Positions 53,501-57,350 are shown, counted from the first letter of the stretch. The stretch is DNA of 64,000 bases from Cordylochernes scorpioides (GCA_030710605.1 CP092872.1:93584627-93648626), one strand, 5' to 3'. Notes: generated by a model from the sequence alone, not told the origin. Translations and numbers: made by a program.

Positions 53501-53739
53501 TGTTCGTTATTTATTCAAACGGGTGTTATAGATTGTTTTTATTTTGTGTAATTTTAAACTGACATTCTTAATTTCGGGAGAATCATGGTAAAATCTAAAT
53601 ACTAATAAACATTGATTACCGTGTGGTGTATATCAACCATTTCATATAAAATTTAAACCATAAACAAGGTATTAACTAGTTTTTTTAAAGGCTCGTTTTA
53701 TTTAAATACTCACCCAGATTCATCTTCTTTAACTATCAT
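16853..53739 (-). CDS. DAZAP1: DAZAP1/Hrb27C-type hnRNP with two RRMs, twelve coding exons
   Basis: Coding exons in order of transcription: 53739-53714, 44469-44429, 44371-44205, 44145-44107, 43332-43234, 36228-36180, 32412-32330, 25879-25600, 25530-25504, 24474-24451, 24392-24312, 17178-16853. They total 1242 nt in one open frame (413 residues), every junction GT/AG with agreeing phase. RRM1 covers about residues 10-88 (RNP2 MFVGGL, RNP1 RGFGFVTF). RRM2 covers about 101-170 (RNP2 VFLGGL, RNP1 KGFGFLAF). The linker IDPK and the post-RRM2 motif KRAEPRD are hallmarks of DAZAP1 and Drosophila Hrb27C/hrp48. The remaining 240 residues are Gly/Pro/Met-rich low-complexity sequence ending YHPYRR, as in vertebrate DAZAP1. 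Family proteins shuttle between nucleus and cytoplasm and act in splicing and in mRNA localisation and translation. An in-frame TGA 9 nt before the ATG fixes the start. The polyadenylation signal closest to the stop is at 16818-16823. Confidence 0.95.
17230..17570. repeat. Family I hairpin
   Basis: Inverted arms of about 150 bp (CTAAATTTATTTTAAGGAGA and inverse; GGATGAGGTATGAAAGGATG and inverse). A second copy lies at 47605-47850, a fragment at 31361-31400. Confidence 0.8.
17790..17905. repeat. Partial family L hairpin arm
   Basis: ATCGCAGTAAGGATAGTAGA, AAGAAACATTCATG and ATATAGATGGTGCGTAATTG. Confidence 0.6.
17946..17971 (+). CDS. Candidate exon of an unidentified + strand transcript
   Basis: Ends in a good donor, GCAG|GTAAGC. 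In the frame that joins the next candidate exon in phase it reads KVFLGGG; the preceding 30 or so nt are also open (SIQPTR) and then meet a family L repeat end. Start not determined. The gene is not recognised. It lies inside the last DAZAP1 intron on the opposite strand. Confidence 0.3.
18100..18153 (+). CDS. Candidate 54-nt exon of an unidentified + strand transcript
   Basis: Acceptor GTTTATTTCAG and donor AAAG|GTGAGC are both strong. In the phase set by the exon ending at 17971 it encodes STRFLAEKKKQQLKVVEER, a charged, helix-prone peptide. No further exon was recognised on either side, so this may be a decayed or chance pair. Confidence 0.35.
18370..18716. repeat. Family K piece and family A element
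   Basis: 18370-18475: CACCTTGATAAAGGTTGGTG, GCCAACTGAAATATTGG and ATATATGCCTTTTT. 18479-18716: complete family A arms. Confidence 0.6.
18953..19167 (-). mobile_element. Family B SINE lacking its tRNA-like head
   Basis: Tail and body present up to GGGCCATTGGAGCATTTTT; the head is absent. 19170-19900 is AT-rich with no recognised feature. Confidence 0.75.
19920..20055. repeat. Family K hairpin
   Basis: AAGGCATATATTGGATTGAT and ATTCAATCCAATATTATGCC are inverted ends. Confidence 0.7.
20211..20389. mobile_element. Family E pogo-like MITE
   Basis: TACAGTAAAAACCCCTTTAT to AGCTAAGTTTTACTGTA; second copy at 26005-26180. Confidence 0.7.
20468..20500 (+). repeat. Poly(A) run
   Basis: About 30 A in a row with no recognisable retrosequence upstream. 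Confidence 0.7.
20535..20765. repeat. Family A element and family G fragment
   Basis: 20535-20690 has both family A arms in shortened form. 20700-20765 is a family G piece whose other half seems to follow the Penelope insertion at 21917-21985. Confidence 0.5.
20782..21916. mobile_element. Penelope-like element fragment in a 500-bp inverted repeat
   Basis: Arms 20782-21281 and 21417-21916 are inverted copies, near identical, around a 135-bp spacer. Both hold the 3' half of a GIY-YIG ORF and the terminal sequence CCTGTCGAAGGGCGGTTGAG. Partial inverted copies are a known outcome of Penelope-like element insertion. Inserted within DAZAP1 intron 11. Confidence 0.85.
21291..21661 (+). pseudogene. 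GIY-YIG endonuclease C-terminal domain of a Penelope-like element (5'-truncated)
   Basis: The open frame reads NAIYSIECLNCPKVYVGETG (GIY as AIY, YIG as YVG), then NIRIHEHKRNI with the catalytic Arg and His, then HINETGHSF, and stops at 21661 after PSVS. Penelope-like elements couple a telomerase-related reverse transcriptase to such a nuclease; the reverse transcriptase part is missing. The open frame upstream of 21291 is antisense to the other arm and not part of the protein. The inverted arm (21037-21280, - strand) encodes the same 80 or so C-terminal residues. Confidence 0.85.
22341..22622. repeat. MITE with ends TACACCTATCCCCCGATTTA
   Basis: The end sequence occurs direct at 22341 and 22555, and inverted at about 22597-22622 (TGTAAATCGGGGGATAGGTG). 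21990-22340 shows nothing else recognised. Confidence 0.65.
22636..22870 (-). mobile_element. Old family B SINE
   Basis: ATACCTAGTAGATTTGGGGT, ACCACATGTCTACACATGTG and GTTGGACTTTTGCGAG remain; the head has decayed. Confidence 0.65.
22880..22990. mobile_element. Family C MITE, partial
   Basis: GCAGTAGAGCTACCTCTCTG to AGAAGTGTCCTCTTA; right half missing. Confidence 0.6.
23105..23245. repeat. Duplicated 62-bp block with CCAAT-type motifs
   Basis: CCTATTGGTTGGCTACG and ACGCCACCTTTG occur twice, with runs of C and T between. ATTGG is an inverted CCAAT box, but no nearby gene start was found. Confidence 0.6.
23470..23562 (-). repeat. CCCGGGCAACGCCCG element end
   Basis: GGCGCCAATTTATAATTGTA to GGGCGTTGCCCGGGTCATTC, GGCTAGTA. 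A very similar block is at 42760-42866, a looser one at 63680-63740. Confidence 0.65.
24312..24392 (-). CDS. DAZAP1: DAZAP1 coding exon 11 (Gly/Tyr/Trp repeats)
   Basis: Acceptor TTCTGCAG, donor GTAAGT. Encodes GYGPGFQGWGGYGPGWGPGY and GQGYGYG, a Gly/Tyr-rich low-complexity stretch of the sort that drives hnRNP self-association. Confidence 0.9.
24451..24474 (-). CDS. DAZAP1: DAZAP1 coding exon 10 (24-nt microexon)
   Basis: Acceptor TTCCAAGCAG, donor GTAAGT. Encodes WGPYPAP flanked by split Gly codons. Same phase as exons 9 and 11. Confidence 0.85.
24905..25084. mobile_element. Family C MITE, full length
   Basis: TACAGTAGAACCTCCCTG to GGGAGGTTCTACTGTA, about 180 bp, flanked by TA. Confidence 0.8.
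25131..25437 (-). mobile_element. Family B SINE, full length
   Basis: Intact B-box-like GGTTCGATCCC. The flanks CCAATATATTG and CCAATTTATTG may be a target duplication with one mismatch. Only 67 bp from DAZAP1 exon 9. Confidence 0.85.
25504..25530 (-). CDS. DAZAP1: DAZAP1 coding exon 9 (27-nt microexon)
   Basis: Acceptor CTACTAGCAG, donor GTGAGA. Encodes GGWGPQGP within phase-1 boundaries. Divisible by three, so skipping would keep the frame. Confidence 0.85.
25600..25879 (-). CDS. DAZAP1: DAZAP1 coding exon 8 (end of RRM2, Gly/Pro/Met-rich start)
   Basis: Acceptor TTGGCTCAG, donor GTTTGT. Begins IECKRAEPRDKN, the conserved end of RRM2, then about 80 residues rich in Gly, Pro, Met and Ala (GGPPQWGMGWG, PPGTGYQGNWG). 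The frame is open upstream past the acceptor; that part is intron. Confidence 0.93.
26005..26410. mobile_element. Family E and family C MITEs
   Basis: 26005-26180: TACAGTAAAACCCCCCTATA to GGGTTTTACTGTA. 26250-26410: CCTCCACAGAGGACACCTC to AGTTCTACTGTA. Confidence 0.7.
26503..27215 (+). mobile_element. Element beginning ACTAGCGGATGTACCCGGCT
   Basis: Starts with the GC-rich ACCCGGCTTCGCCC end and shares about 300 bp (AAGTATAATAAACAATGTTA to GCATTGTAACGAAAG) with 56870-57350. Resembles non-autonomous elements with RTE-type ends, but no coding part is seen. Class uncertain. Confidence 0.6.
27365..27605. repeat. SINE head fragment and family C piece
   Basis: 27365-27460: GTATAAGCCATTAGATTGTG and ACCTGGAATAAAATCCC. 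27475-27605: GAATCTCTCTGTAAAGAACA onward, partial family C. Confidence 0.5.
27675..27880. repeat. Family A element
   Basis: GTACAATTTGGATTATAGGT, central CAGTACTTTTGTCTGATGAT, right arm decayed. Confidence 0.6.
28146..28351. mobile_element. Family F mariner-like MITE
   Basis: ACTCATGGATAAAACTTATA to AAGTTTTGTCCATGAGTGT, inverted ends. 28360-29150 is AT-rich with no recognised feature. Confidence 0.75.
29155..29335. repeat. Hairpin MITE with AAAGGTCA ends
   Basis: TAAAGGTCACATCTCCTGTC and GATATCTGACCTTTA are inverted; inner GACGCCATCTATTGACTGTC recurs near 52200. Confidence 0.6.
29486..29825. mobile_element. Family F MITE with an inserted SINE fragment
   Basis: Family F from ACTCATGGGACAAAACTTGT to the terminal CATAAGTTTTGTCCATGAGTG; a family B tail and body piece sits at about 29672-29795. 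Confidence 0.7.
30129..30665. repeat. Two complete family A elements
   Basis: 30129-30310 and 30465-30665, each with both arms and a CTGAAGAT(T/G)(G/A)TAACAA centre. Confidence 0.75.
30825..31206. repeat. Family C MITE interrupted by a family A element
   Basis: Family C left part 30825-30902, family A 30903-31112, family C right part 31113-31206 ending TAGTTCTACTGTA. Confidence 0.7.
31500..31800 (+). mobile_element. Family B SINE with perfect 12-bp TSD
   Basis: ACTTTTCCTTCC is repeated at 31488-31499 and 31801-31812. Starts GGGGTCGGTGGAAGGCTGG, has GGTTCGATTCC, ends in an A/G-rich tail. Defines the limits of the family. In DAZAP1 intron 7. Confidence 0.95.
31863..32100. repeat. Half family A and family H pieces
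   Basis: 31863-31920 AAGGCACAATTTGG arm; 31975-32100 AAAAGGCATCTC, GCTTGCGCCATCTATCAGCA, ATCAGATGCCTTTTTAA. Confidence 0.55.
32330..32412 (-). CDS. DAZAP1: DAZAP1 coding exon 7 (RRM2 RNP1)
   Basis: Acceptor GACCTACATAG, donor GTTGCT (weak beyond GT). Encodes GFGFLAFENEESVARVC and EQYFHIKGKK: RNP1 plus helix 2 and beta-4 of RRM2. A LINE copy sits 120 bp upstream of the acceptor, on the opposite strand. Confidence 0.93.
32533..33237 (+). mobile_element. 5'-truncated LINE with perfect 15-bp TSD
   Basis: GCATTACTGTGGTAA is repeated at 32518-32532 and 33238-33252. The frame to 32936 is open and encodes the end of ORF2: RLLWTIFPENRSKRWKI, then a CCHC finger (CDLCKNR, HIIFGC) and the terminus LEEENED. 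The 3' end has a GGGC/GCCC stem-loop (33198-33211), AATAAAGGC and a (TG)n tail. Probably CR1/L2-like from the C-terminal finger and microsatellite tail, but the clade is not certain. Opposite strand to DAZAP1, 120 bp from exon 7. Confidence 0.9.
33450..33810 (-). mobile_element. Jockey/I-type LINE 3' fragment
   Basis: Same 3' end as at 8036 (GAACTCATGGAATTTGTG type) joined to the block shared with 851-1090. Frames are broken. Confidence 0.7.
33969..34087 (+). pseudogene. Unassigned open stretch with exon-like borders
   Basis: Reads FRDTAEISSYNYMKLRTN and EGWEKSSATWISETNT. Left border TTTTTTTTCACAAAG, right border TTACAG|GTATAA. Could be a LINE ORF end or a stray exon; not recognised. 34090-34770 is AT-rich without features. 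Confidence 0.25.
34775..35331. mobile_element. Solo-LTR candidate
   Basis: Starts TGTTATATAAAAATA and ends AATCCGTGACA (TG...CA), flanked by ATATA on both sides, with AATAAA near 35265 and TATAAAAG near 35231. About 557 bp. The flanking duplication is low complexity, so it is weak on its own; a partial copy at 9694 supports a dispersed unit. Confidence 0.55.
35514..35556 (-). ncRNA. Hammerhead ribozyme candidate with complete core
   Basis: On the - strand: stem I CCUGUA (35551-35556) pairs with UACAGG (35514-35519), 6 bp. Core CUGAUGA (35544-35550). Stem II GGG/CCU with a UUAUAG loop (one G-U pair). Core GAAA (35528-35531). Stem III ACC/GGU closing on AU, or AC/GU on CAUG. U16.1 and A17 give a UA cleavage site at 35520|35519. 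Very short stem III and open stem I fit the minimal type I ribozymes known from Penelope-like elements. No coding part of such an element adjoins. Activity is not shown by sequence alone. Confidence 0.75.
36180..36228 (-). CDS. DAZAP1: DAZAP1 coding exon 6 (RRM2 beta-2/3)
   Basis: Forty-nine nt, acceptor GTTTGTCCAG, donor GTAAGT. Encodes VGHIVIMYDHEKKRSK and the first base of the Gly that opens RNP1. The frame also runs on through the donor for another 70 or so codons, which should be ignored. Confidence 0.93.
36275..36470. mobile_element. Family C MITE
   Basis: CTAGAATTACCTCTCTTTAT to GAGATTCTACTGAAT. Just upstream of DAZAP1 exon 6 in transcript order. 35560-36175 is otherwise AT-rich intron. 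Confidence 0.6.
36472..36980. mobile_element. Family C MITE copies interrupted by a LINE
   Basis: ACAGTAGAAACTCTCTGTAA is cut at 36501 by the LINE; family C resumes at 36750 and runs to about 36880, followed by the start of another copy at 36880-36980. Confidence 0.7.
36502..36749 (+). mobile_element. LINE 3' end with 14-bp TSD
   Basis: GTAAAGGACAACAC is repeated at 36488-36501 and 36750-36763. Contains the last codons of an ORF (AIAYYKFFRSSLCKDQ), the stem-loop GTATGGGGCAAGTCCCTAAT, AATAAAGGC and (TG)n. Same 3' architecture as the copy at 32533. Confidence 0.85.
37433..37474 (+). ncRNA. Hammerhead-like sequence with one core change
   Basis: Stem I ACCACG (37433-37438) pairs with CGTGGT (37469-37474), 6 bp. 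CTGATGA 37439-37445. Stem II GGGC/GCCC with a CAACA loop. AAAA at 37459-37462, where the first A replaces the usual G12. Stem III AC/GU with a two-base loop, then U and A17 at the cleavage position. Related to the 35514 candidate (CTGATGAGGG...AGCC...AAAC shared). G12 is catalytically important, so probably inactive. Confidence 0.6.
37545..37900. repeat. Family H piece and family G element
   Basis: 37545-37620: GATATTTATTCTGATAGAAT to AGGAGATGCCTTTTTC. 37665-37900: AACTTCTTTAATTCAATACA onward. 37900-38310 has one unassigned open frame (38029-38217) and nothing else. Confidence 0.5.
38330..38944 (+). mobile_element. 5'-truncated LINE with perfect 17-bp TSD
   Basis: TATATATGTGGTAATAA is repeated at 38313-38329 and 38945-38961. 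The frame is open from the left border to the stop at 38813-38815: LIQNDQMKIIDSTHF, RLIAQHRVLWQFF, a CCHC finger (CVLCKDL, HYFFQC) and LEDDLSVNR. The 3' end has ATGGGGCGGAATGCCCTAAA, AATAAAGGC and (GTT)n. Same family type as 32533 but clearly diverged in sequence. Confidence 0.9.
39251..39378. mobile_element. Half family F MITE
   Basis: CACTTGGTTATCTTGTGTGT to TTAAGTTTTGTCCATGAGTG. Confidence 0.65.
39500..39880. repeat. Family C copy and dispersed repeat
   Basis: 39500-39715: TACAGTAGAAAGAACTC to GGAGGTTTTACTGTA with extra sequence inside. 39745-39880: repeat of 1797-1990. Confidence 0.55.
39890..40300. repeat. Family A elements
   Basis: 39890-40065 carries both arms; 40226-40300 is a half copy ending at AAATGTTTGCGGCATT. 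Confidence 0.6.
40331..41222 (+). mobile_element. ACTAGCGGATGTACCCGGCT element with three 197-bp tandem units
   Basis: ACCCGGCTTCGCCCGGGTTT recurs at about 40342, 40539 and 40735 with nearly identical 197-bp units. The 3' part has ATGGCGATCCAATGAGTGGT, then (CAAA)n, ACACACATACATTCATTTTT and ATATATAGAT, a tail like those of RTE-type non-LTR elements and their SINEs. Confidence 0.7.
41490..41570. repeat. Family A arm fragment
   Basis: TTTTGTCTGATGTTGGTAAC and AACGCTGTTACCGAAATG. Confidence 0.5.
41986..42450. repeat. GC-rich block repeated three times with ATT/AAT repeats between
   Basis: ATATATAGTCACGACCGTCA, GGGCCGG(CCGGCCGG)TTCTGT and CACGGATGCGCGCGCACAGG occur at 41986, 42130 and 42340, each followed by (AAT)n/(ATT)n or GCCGGCAGCCAACGGGC. 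Very different composition from its surroundings. Confidence 0.8.
42525..42676 (-). mobile_element. tRNA-headed SINE
   Basis: 42604-42675 on the - strand folds as a 72-nt tRNA: 7-bp acceptor stem with one mismatch, anticodon loop CCCGTAA (anticodon CGT, threonine), T loop TTCGATT, A box TAGCCTAGTGG and B box GGTTCGATTCC. C replaces U33, and a T-rich joint followed by a 70-bp body (CCATTCTGACCAAAATCC, GTGAACTTCACACAG, AATAAGGCAATTATAT) marks it as a SINE rather than a tRNA gene. Confidence 0.75.
42760..43052. repeat. CCCGGGCAACGCCCG element end and family A element
   Basis: 42760-42866 matches 23470-23562 on the - strand. 42866-43052 is family A with ATAAACACAAGGTAATAAGA to GTCTTATTACCTTGTGTTT; its centre is replaced by ACAACTTTATTGACATC. 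Confidence 0.65.
43234..43332 (-). CDS. DAZAP1: DAZAP1 coding exon 5 (RRM2 RNP2)
   Basis: Acceptor GTGTTCCAG, donor GTGAGT, 33 codons in phase 0. Encodes NRRSMFSPKVFLGGL (RNP2 VFLGGL) and then TESDLRDFFSKYGK, helix 1 of RRM2. Confidence 0.95.
43415..43640. repeat. Family A element
   Basis: ACATATGGTAAAACAAGACC to GTCTCGTTACCTCATGTTT, with CTGATGATCGTAACAACACT at the centre. Confidence 0.65.
43825..44090. repeat. Direct duplication of about 125 bp
   Basis: GAGTAAAAGACAAGAAGTCA and CCCCAACCAACCATGATT, TTTTGTACCACCAGGTG occur twice, at 43872 and 44005. Confidence 0.7.
44107..44145 (-). CDS. DAZAP1: DAZAP1 coding exon 4 (inter-RRM linker)
   Basis: Thirty-nine nt, phase 0 at both ends, acceptor TTCTCCTAG, donor GTAAGT. 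Encodes IDPKACSSKQAIK; IDPK right after RRM1 is typical of the DAZAP1/Hrb27C/Musashi group. Confidence 0.9.
44205..44371 (-). CDS. DAZAP1: DAZAP1 coding exon 3 (RRM1 core)
   Basis: Acceptor ATCTGCAG, donor GTGAGT. Encodes KLKNYFKKFGDVSEVVVM, the RNP1 octamer RGFGFVTF, then GPHELDGRT. The two RNP1 phenylalanines that stack on RNA are present. Confidence 0.95.
44429..44469 (-). CDS. DAZAP1: DAZAP1 coding exon 2 (RRM1 RNP2)
   Basis: Acceptor GTGTTTAG, donor GTAAGA. Encodes KMFVGGLSWETTE: beta-1 of RRM1 with the RNP2 hexamer MFVGGL. Confidence 0.93.
44525..44940 (+). mobile_element. Old family B SINE followed by dispersed repeat
   Basis: 44525-44740: GGACCTGGGTTCAACC, CCAACCCCACCAGTGAGTAC, TATCATGGCCTTTACCAAGT. 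44785-44940 repeats the 1797-1990 sequence. Confidence 0.6.
45115..45300 (+). mobile_element. SINE tail, duplicated
   Basis: ACATGTGGTGCACTTACAGT to GTACTAGGGATAAGC, then a second, poorer copy (ATGATTACCATGGCCTACAC). Confidence 0.65.
45315..45800. repeat. Family H element containing a family A element
   Basis: AGAGGCATCTCCTGATCGTA at the left and AATCAGGAAATGCCTTTC at the right; family A at 45546-45685 with arms but without the GGTAACA centre. Confidence 0.6.
45957..46142. repeat. Family A element, best-preserved copy
   Basis: Both arms nearly perfect; centre CTGAAGATGGTAACAATGCT with TGTTACCGAAACGTC. Serves as a family reference. Confidence 0.8.
46439..46850. repeat. 138-bp tandem repeat, three units
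   Basis: ATTTGCATATCTGGTAAATA and CCATGTTTCTTCTATTTGTG recur every 138 bp, nearly identical in the last two units. Confidence 0.85.
47081..47590. mobile_element. Family C MITE with tandem right part
   Basis: One full copy at 47081-47268, then two further copies of TAACTCTCCAGTAAGAGGAC to GGGAGGTGGTCCTACTGTAG, the last ending at 47588. Confidence 0.75.
47605..47850. repeat. Family I hairpin
   Basis: TGTAAAACAACGTTTGACAA and its inverse TTGTCAAACGTTGTTTTACA-type end; inner part matches 17340-17500. Confidence 0.7.
48193..48436. repeat. Family A element
   Basis: GATAAGGTACCAATTTGGAT to CCAAATTGTGCCTTATC, both arms intact. Confidence 0.75.
48718..48993. mobile_element. Family C and family D MITEs, fused
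   Basis: 48718-48870 ACAGTAGAACCTTTCTGTAA up to GTAGAGAGGTGTC; 48880-48993 AAGTCTATAGCACTCC to GCTATAGACAGG. Confidence 0.65.
49278..49452. mobile_element. Family C MITE
   Basis: ACACAGTAGAAAACCTAGAC to CATGGAGGTTCTACTGTA. Confidence 0.7.
50129..50430 (+). mobile_element. Family B SINE, full length
   Basis: GGGGGGGTCGTGGAAGGCTG, GAGTTCGATTCTCGC, tail CTAGGGATAAGCAAAAAAA. Confidence 0.85.
50700..50990. repeat. 280-bp dispersed repeat, copy 1
   Basis: GGGGAGCAGTAACAAGCTCG, CTGGGCTCAGCTGGCCCGGC and GATCCAGGGATACAGGATG; copy 2 is at 52465-52745, about 90 percent alike by eye. Confidence 0.75.
51295..51425. repeat. Family G piece
   Basis: AACTTCTTTAATTCAACATC and GGTTGAATTAAAGTAAGT. Confidence 0.5.
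51440..51760 (+). pseudogene. Possible LINE ORF1 zinc-knuckle remnant
   Basis: One frame reads RTSKCTNCCSKGLPDKHEAR and SSCPILK, like the last CCHC knuckle of Jockey-type ORF1, followed by a Pro/Ser/Ala-rich stretch with stops. GC-richer than its surroundings. Confidence 0.35.
51965..52160 (+). mobile_element. Decayed SINE
   Basis: CTATGACCCTGATTTGAATC, CATGCCCAACCCGACTATGG, AGTGCAAATAACCAAACAGA match the family B layout at low identity. Confidence 0.5.
52465..52745. repeat. 280-bp dispersed repeat, copy 2
   Basis: Same block as 50700-50990, with a small insertion after ACAGGATG. Confidence 0.75.
53714..53739 (-). CDS. DAZAP1: DAZAP1 coding exon 1 (start)
   Basis: Twenty-six nt encoding MIVKEDES plus two bases of a Gly codon, then donor GTGAGT. 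Joined to the next exon it reads ESGKMFVGGLSWETTE, like the start of Hrb27C. An in-frame TGA lies three codons upstream, and A is at -3 of the ATG. Too short for ordinary ORF calling; found by looking for a donor with the right phase. Confidence 0.85.
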
Positions 53740-54355
53740 TTTGATTAGTCAATATGAATAAATATATTACTTTGAAATTTAACGCCAAAATGGCCAATAT
53801 AAAGTATAAATAAATTAAGACTACTGGTTATGCGGTAGAGCAAGAAGTCGATAAGGTATGATGATATTTTAGTGAGTTTATTTATTAATTTATGATGATA
53901 AATCAAAAGATTGCACTTGAATTAAAGCACAATAATTTTAATCTTTTACATAAAGCACATGAATATATTACTAATTGAATTGTAATATTAGAATTACTAA
54001 TTTTTCAGGTTCATTTTGGCCTAAATTTATATCCACAAATGTGTTAATTTTATTATTATTATTATGTCTTTGTGCCTGCAGTTCAAACTATTTTCAAATT
54101 TTAATGAGAGGAATTATTAGAAGGAATTATTAGTTTTTATTATTTTTAATGTTTGTGTGTGAACTAAAAAAAACTTTGAAATTTTAAACGAAAACACTAC
54201 AACCCACCTCAAAAATTATTCTTATTTTGAAAAAAAATCTAATAAATCATTATTCATTTAAAATTTTATAATTTTAAATTTCAATAGCCAATGAAGTTGA
54301 AATTGCAACTTGTCGATCTTTACATCCATAATAATAAAAAATTTAATAAGGGGGA
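53740..54355. promoter_or_regulatory. Region upstream of the DAZAP1 start
   Basis: AT-rich; should contain the 5' UTR and perhaps the promoter if no further 5' exon exists. No TATA box, CpG-rich stretch or other element can be assigned with confidence. The neighbouring 52860-53700 is also plain AT-rich DNA. Confidence 0.3.
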
Positions 54356-54356
54356 A

Positions 54357-54381
54357 GTGTGTGTGTGTGTGTGTGTGTGTA
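54357..54381. repeat. (GT)n microsatellite
   Basis: About twelve GT units. 54390-54930 holds nothing I recognise. Confidence 0.9.
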
Positions 54382-54939
54382 TTCAGGATTTAATCATTAT
54401 TTTATTTGTCCAATAGGGACCAATCGTCCATATTTTACTAGGGTATCTTTTAAAAATGCACACCAAGTCGGGCGCTTCAGGGGATCCTAGACGACTTGCA
54501 AGCTTATTGGGCGAAAAAAAAAACCATCCACGCTATACAATTTAAACAAAAATAAATATAAAAATTGAAAATAATGTAATATGTTTAAATAAAATTTAAA
54601 TATAATTAAGAAATAGAAAGAGATGTGGACAAAATAATTTAAATTAATTAAAGAAATAAATTACACTGAGATAATATGAAAAAATAAATAACAAATATCA
54701 AACCATCAACAATGGAAAATGAAATCACTATGGGGATATGTGATTATATATAAATAATAATAATAAAAATAAATAGGTGATTATTTTTTAATGAAATATA
54801 AAATAAATAATATAAATAAGATATGTACCAAAGAGATTCTATAAACTGCGTGTGTATATATCTGATAAGTAGTTTTTTTCTATATTAATAATATTTTCAT
54901 CTTTTAGAGAGCTTCAGCTTTTAAAAAAATAACTGGCAG

Positions 54940-55150
54940 TGTTTTGATTTTTTGATATATCATAGATACTTGATCGAAGTCTGGAGAGTGGCTATTGTTG
55001 AAGGCGTGATCTACGAGCAGGGAGGTGGGACAATGGTGTTTTAGTGATGAATTATGTTGGTTAATTCTTTATGATAAATATTTGTTGGTTTCTCCAATAT
55101 ACTTGTAGGTGGCCTGGTAGGATTTACACAGTATTTTATAAAATGATTGG
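54940..55150 (-). pseudogene. GIY-YIG domain of a second Penelope-like element
   Basis: The - strand frame reads FYKILCKSYQATYKYIGETN, one TAA, then RINQHNSSLKHHC, LLVDHAFNNSHSPDFD and MIYQ. YIGET and HAF...HSPDFD are the usual Penelope GIY-YIG motifs. Distinct from the 21291 copy. Reverse transcriptase not recognised upstream (55150-55480). Confidence 0.7.
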
Positions 55151-55479
55151 TTCTATCTTCTGGCTTACAAATCTGTGAAGATGCTTCTCACACTTAATCT
55201 CTGTTGAAATATTGTTGCTATACTGCTTTTCAAACTTCTATTCTTTGACAGTCATAGTTTTAAGGTAAGGTGTAAAATATGTTCGGGTTGAGACATGTAT
55301 ATTATTCTTTGATGGAGTTCTTGGTATATAGAATTTCTTTTTCAATGAAATGTCTAAGATAATTATTTATTATAGGTCTTGAAATATTCTGGATCGTTTA
55401 TTTTCGCTTTACTGTTATTTGAAAAATGTTTAATTGTTAAAAACACCTTCGTGACCTTTGTATAAAAACCCAGAACCCC

Positions 55480-55890
55480 GCCTAATCTAACCATGTCCAC
55501 ACCCTGACCTTCAAAGCTACAAATCTCTGGTGACTATGAGGGCTTGAAGGAGCCTGAAGACCTCAGCCTTGACAACACGGAACTAGAATCTGAGATACAC
55601 TCAAACACCTCTTAGCTGTAGTTGAGTCATATTGACCTATGATAGTTGACTTGAACCCACTAAGCCAGAGTCTGAGATAGACTAAAACACCACTTCTCTG
55701 TAGTTGAGTCACATTGACCTATGGTGGCTGACCCATCAGCATCAAGTCAGAGTCCAGTATGAACTATGCCTAAATTTCCTGTCCCTATGGGCAAGCCACA
55801 GACCCATGGTGGCTATGATAACATCATCATCTTCAGGCGGAACACCAGCTCTATCGCGAGCCATAAATCTTCTGCAGAAGATGCCCAGAT
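55480..55890. repeat. Degenerate 80-bp repeats with short open frames
   Basis: GTAGTTGAGTCA(C/T)ATTGACCTATG occurs twice, and a looser third unit follows. A frame after it reads FPVPMGKPQTHGGYDNIII, not recognised. 55890-56860 is AT-rich with nothing assigned. Confidence 0.45.
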
Positions 55891-56869
55891 TCCGCCATGT
55901 CCATTTTTATTCGCTTTATTTTTTCAAAAAGAATATCAAAACTATTTATTGTATTTTTTATTATATACATATATATAATTTTTATACATCTAAAGAACAA
56001 TATAATTTTTAAACATTAAAAAAAGTCTAAAAGGGACGTTTTAAGCGTAAAAGTTTTTAGTCACAAATCAAAAGAATAGTTTAAAATATTTTCGATAGAT
56101 GGCAGGACGTGTTCCAAAAAATTATCCAAGGGTGCATACAGTTTCGTCTGTGATAAAAAAAGTAGCGATTATTGTTTTACAAGGAAAATTCGAAAAGTTT
56201 CTGGTTAACCAGAGGTTCGAAAGTTCTGGAAACGGTCTTTTTCAATAATAATAATAATAAAAAACTTTCGTCCTCGCATTTTTCATGTAATCGATCTTTT
56301 TGCCTATCATTCCATATAACTTTTATAAATACATCCAGAACCGAATCAATCTCCCAAAAGCAGCACTAGGAAATAAAAGCAAATTAAAGCAACAAGTTGA
56401 TGTATATAGTTGTTTATTTGTTTTGCATAATATTTCATTTATAAATTAATCTAATAATTTAGTCTGTGAAATAAAACATTGGACTGGTGACAAAAACAAA
56501 ACTAAAAATAGATGGCGCTTAATGTTACGTAGTTATGATATATAATTAATTGTGATGGTTATGTAATTTTGATCTTCATTGAATAAAAAAATATATATAT
56601 AAAGTTTAAAACACTGTAACGGCAGCTGTCATGCCTATATAGTAAATTATCAGTGAGCACATAATTATCACTGATGGTACTTTGTGCAGTTGCCTTTTGA
56701 CTTATTGTAAGATATATCACATGTAAACTTATGTCTGATATATTATGTCTGATGTTAGCCAAAAAGAAATAAATACTTTTCTTTTTTAAACTTCCAAATA
56801 CTTCTTGCTGATTATAACGTCAACCAACAAACACGAGGACGTTACAAACACATTTAAACTTTATATATT

Positions 56870-57350
56870 TTACTAGCGGATGTGTACCCGGCTTCGCCCG
56901 GGTTTTATCCGAGTGAAAGTTTGCCTAACGAATATTATATATTATGAAGTATAATAAACAATGTTAAAGATTAGTTTTAATTATTAATCAAGATTGTGTG
57001 TGAATATGTGAGAAAGATGTAATATCGTTGTTGTTTTCTTGGCCGACTGTTTTACATATGGTGTTATCTTAAAATTGCTTGTTTTGAATATTTTTTTAGA
57101 TTGAGTTGAATGAATTGCTGAATTTTTTTGTATTTATATATAAATAAAATTAACTCTGTTGATTTTTTGTATTTAATCGATAACAGCGAAGTTACGCATG
57201 TTAAAGTTAGGAAAAATATTTTGATGTTAAGCAAAACCTGCTCCATCTCGTTTTACATAAATGTTGAAAATTTGGTCGAAATTGATGCATTGTAACGAAA
57301 GTTTTTAGCGAACACCACTTATGAAATTTGCATTTTATTCATATAGATTC
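56870..57350 (+). mobile_element. ACTAGCGGATGTGTACCCGG element, internally deleted
   Basis: Same start and 3' part as 26503-27215 but lacks about 250 bp after AAAGTTTGCCTAACGAAT. Ends at TTCATATAGAT. Confidence 0.65.
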
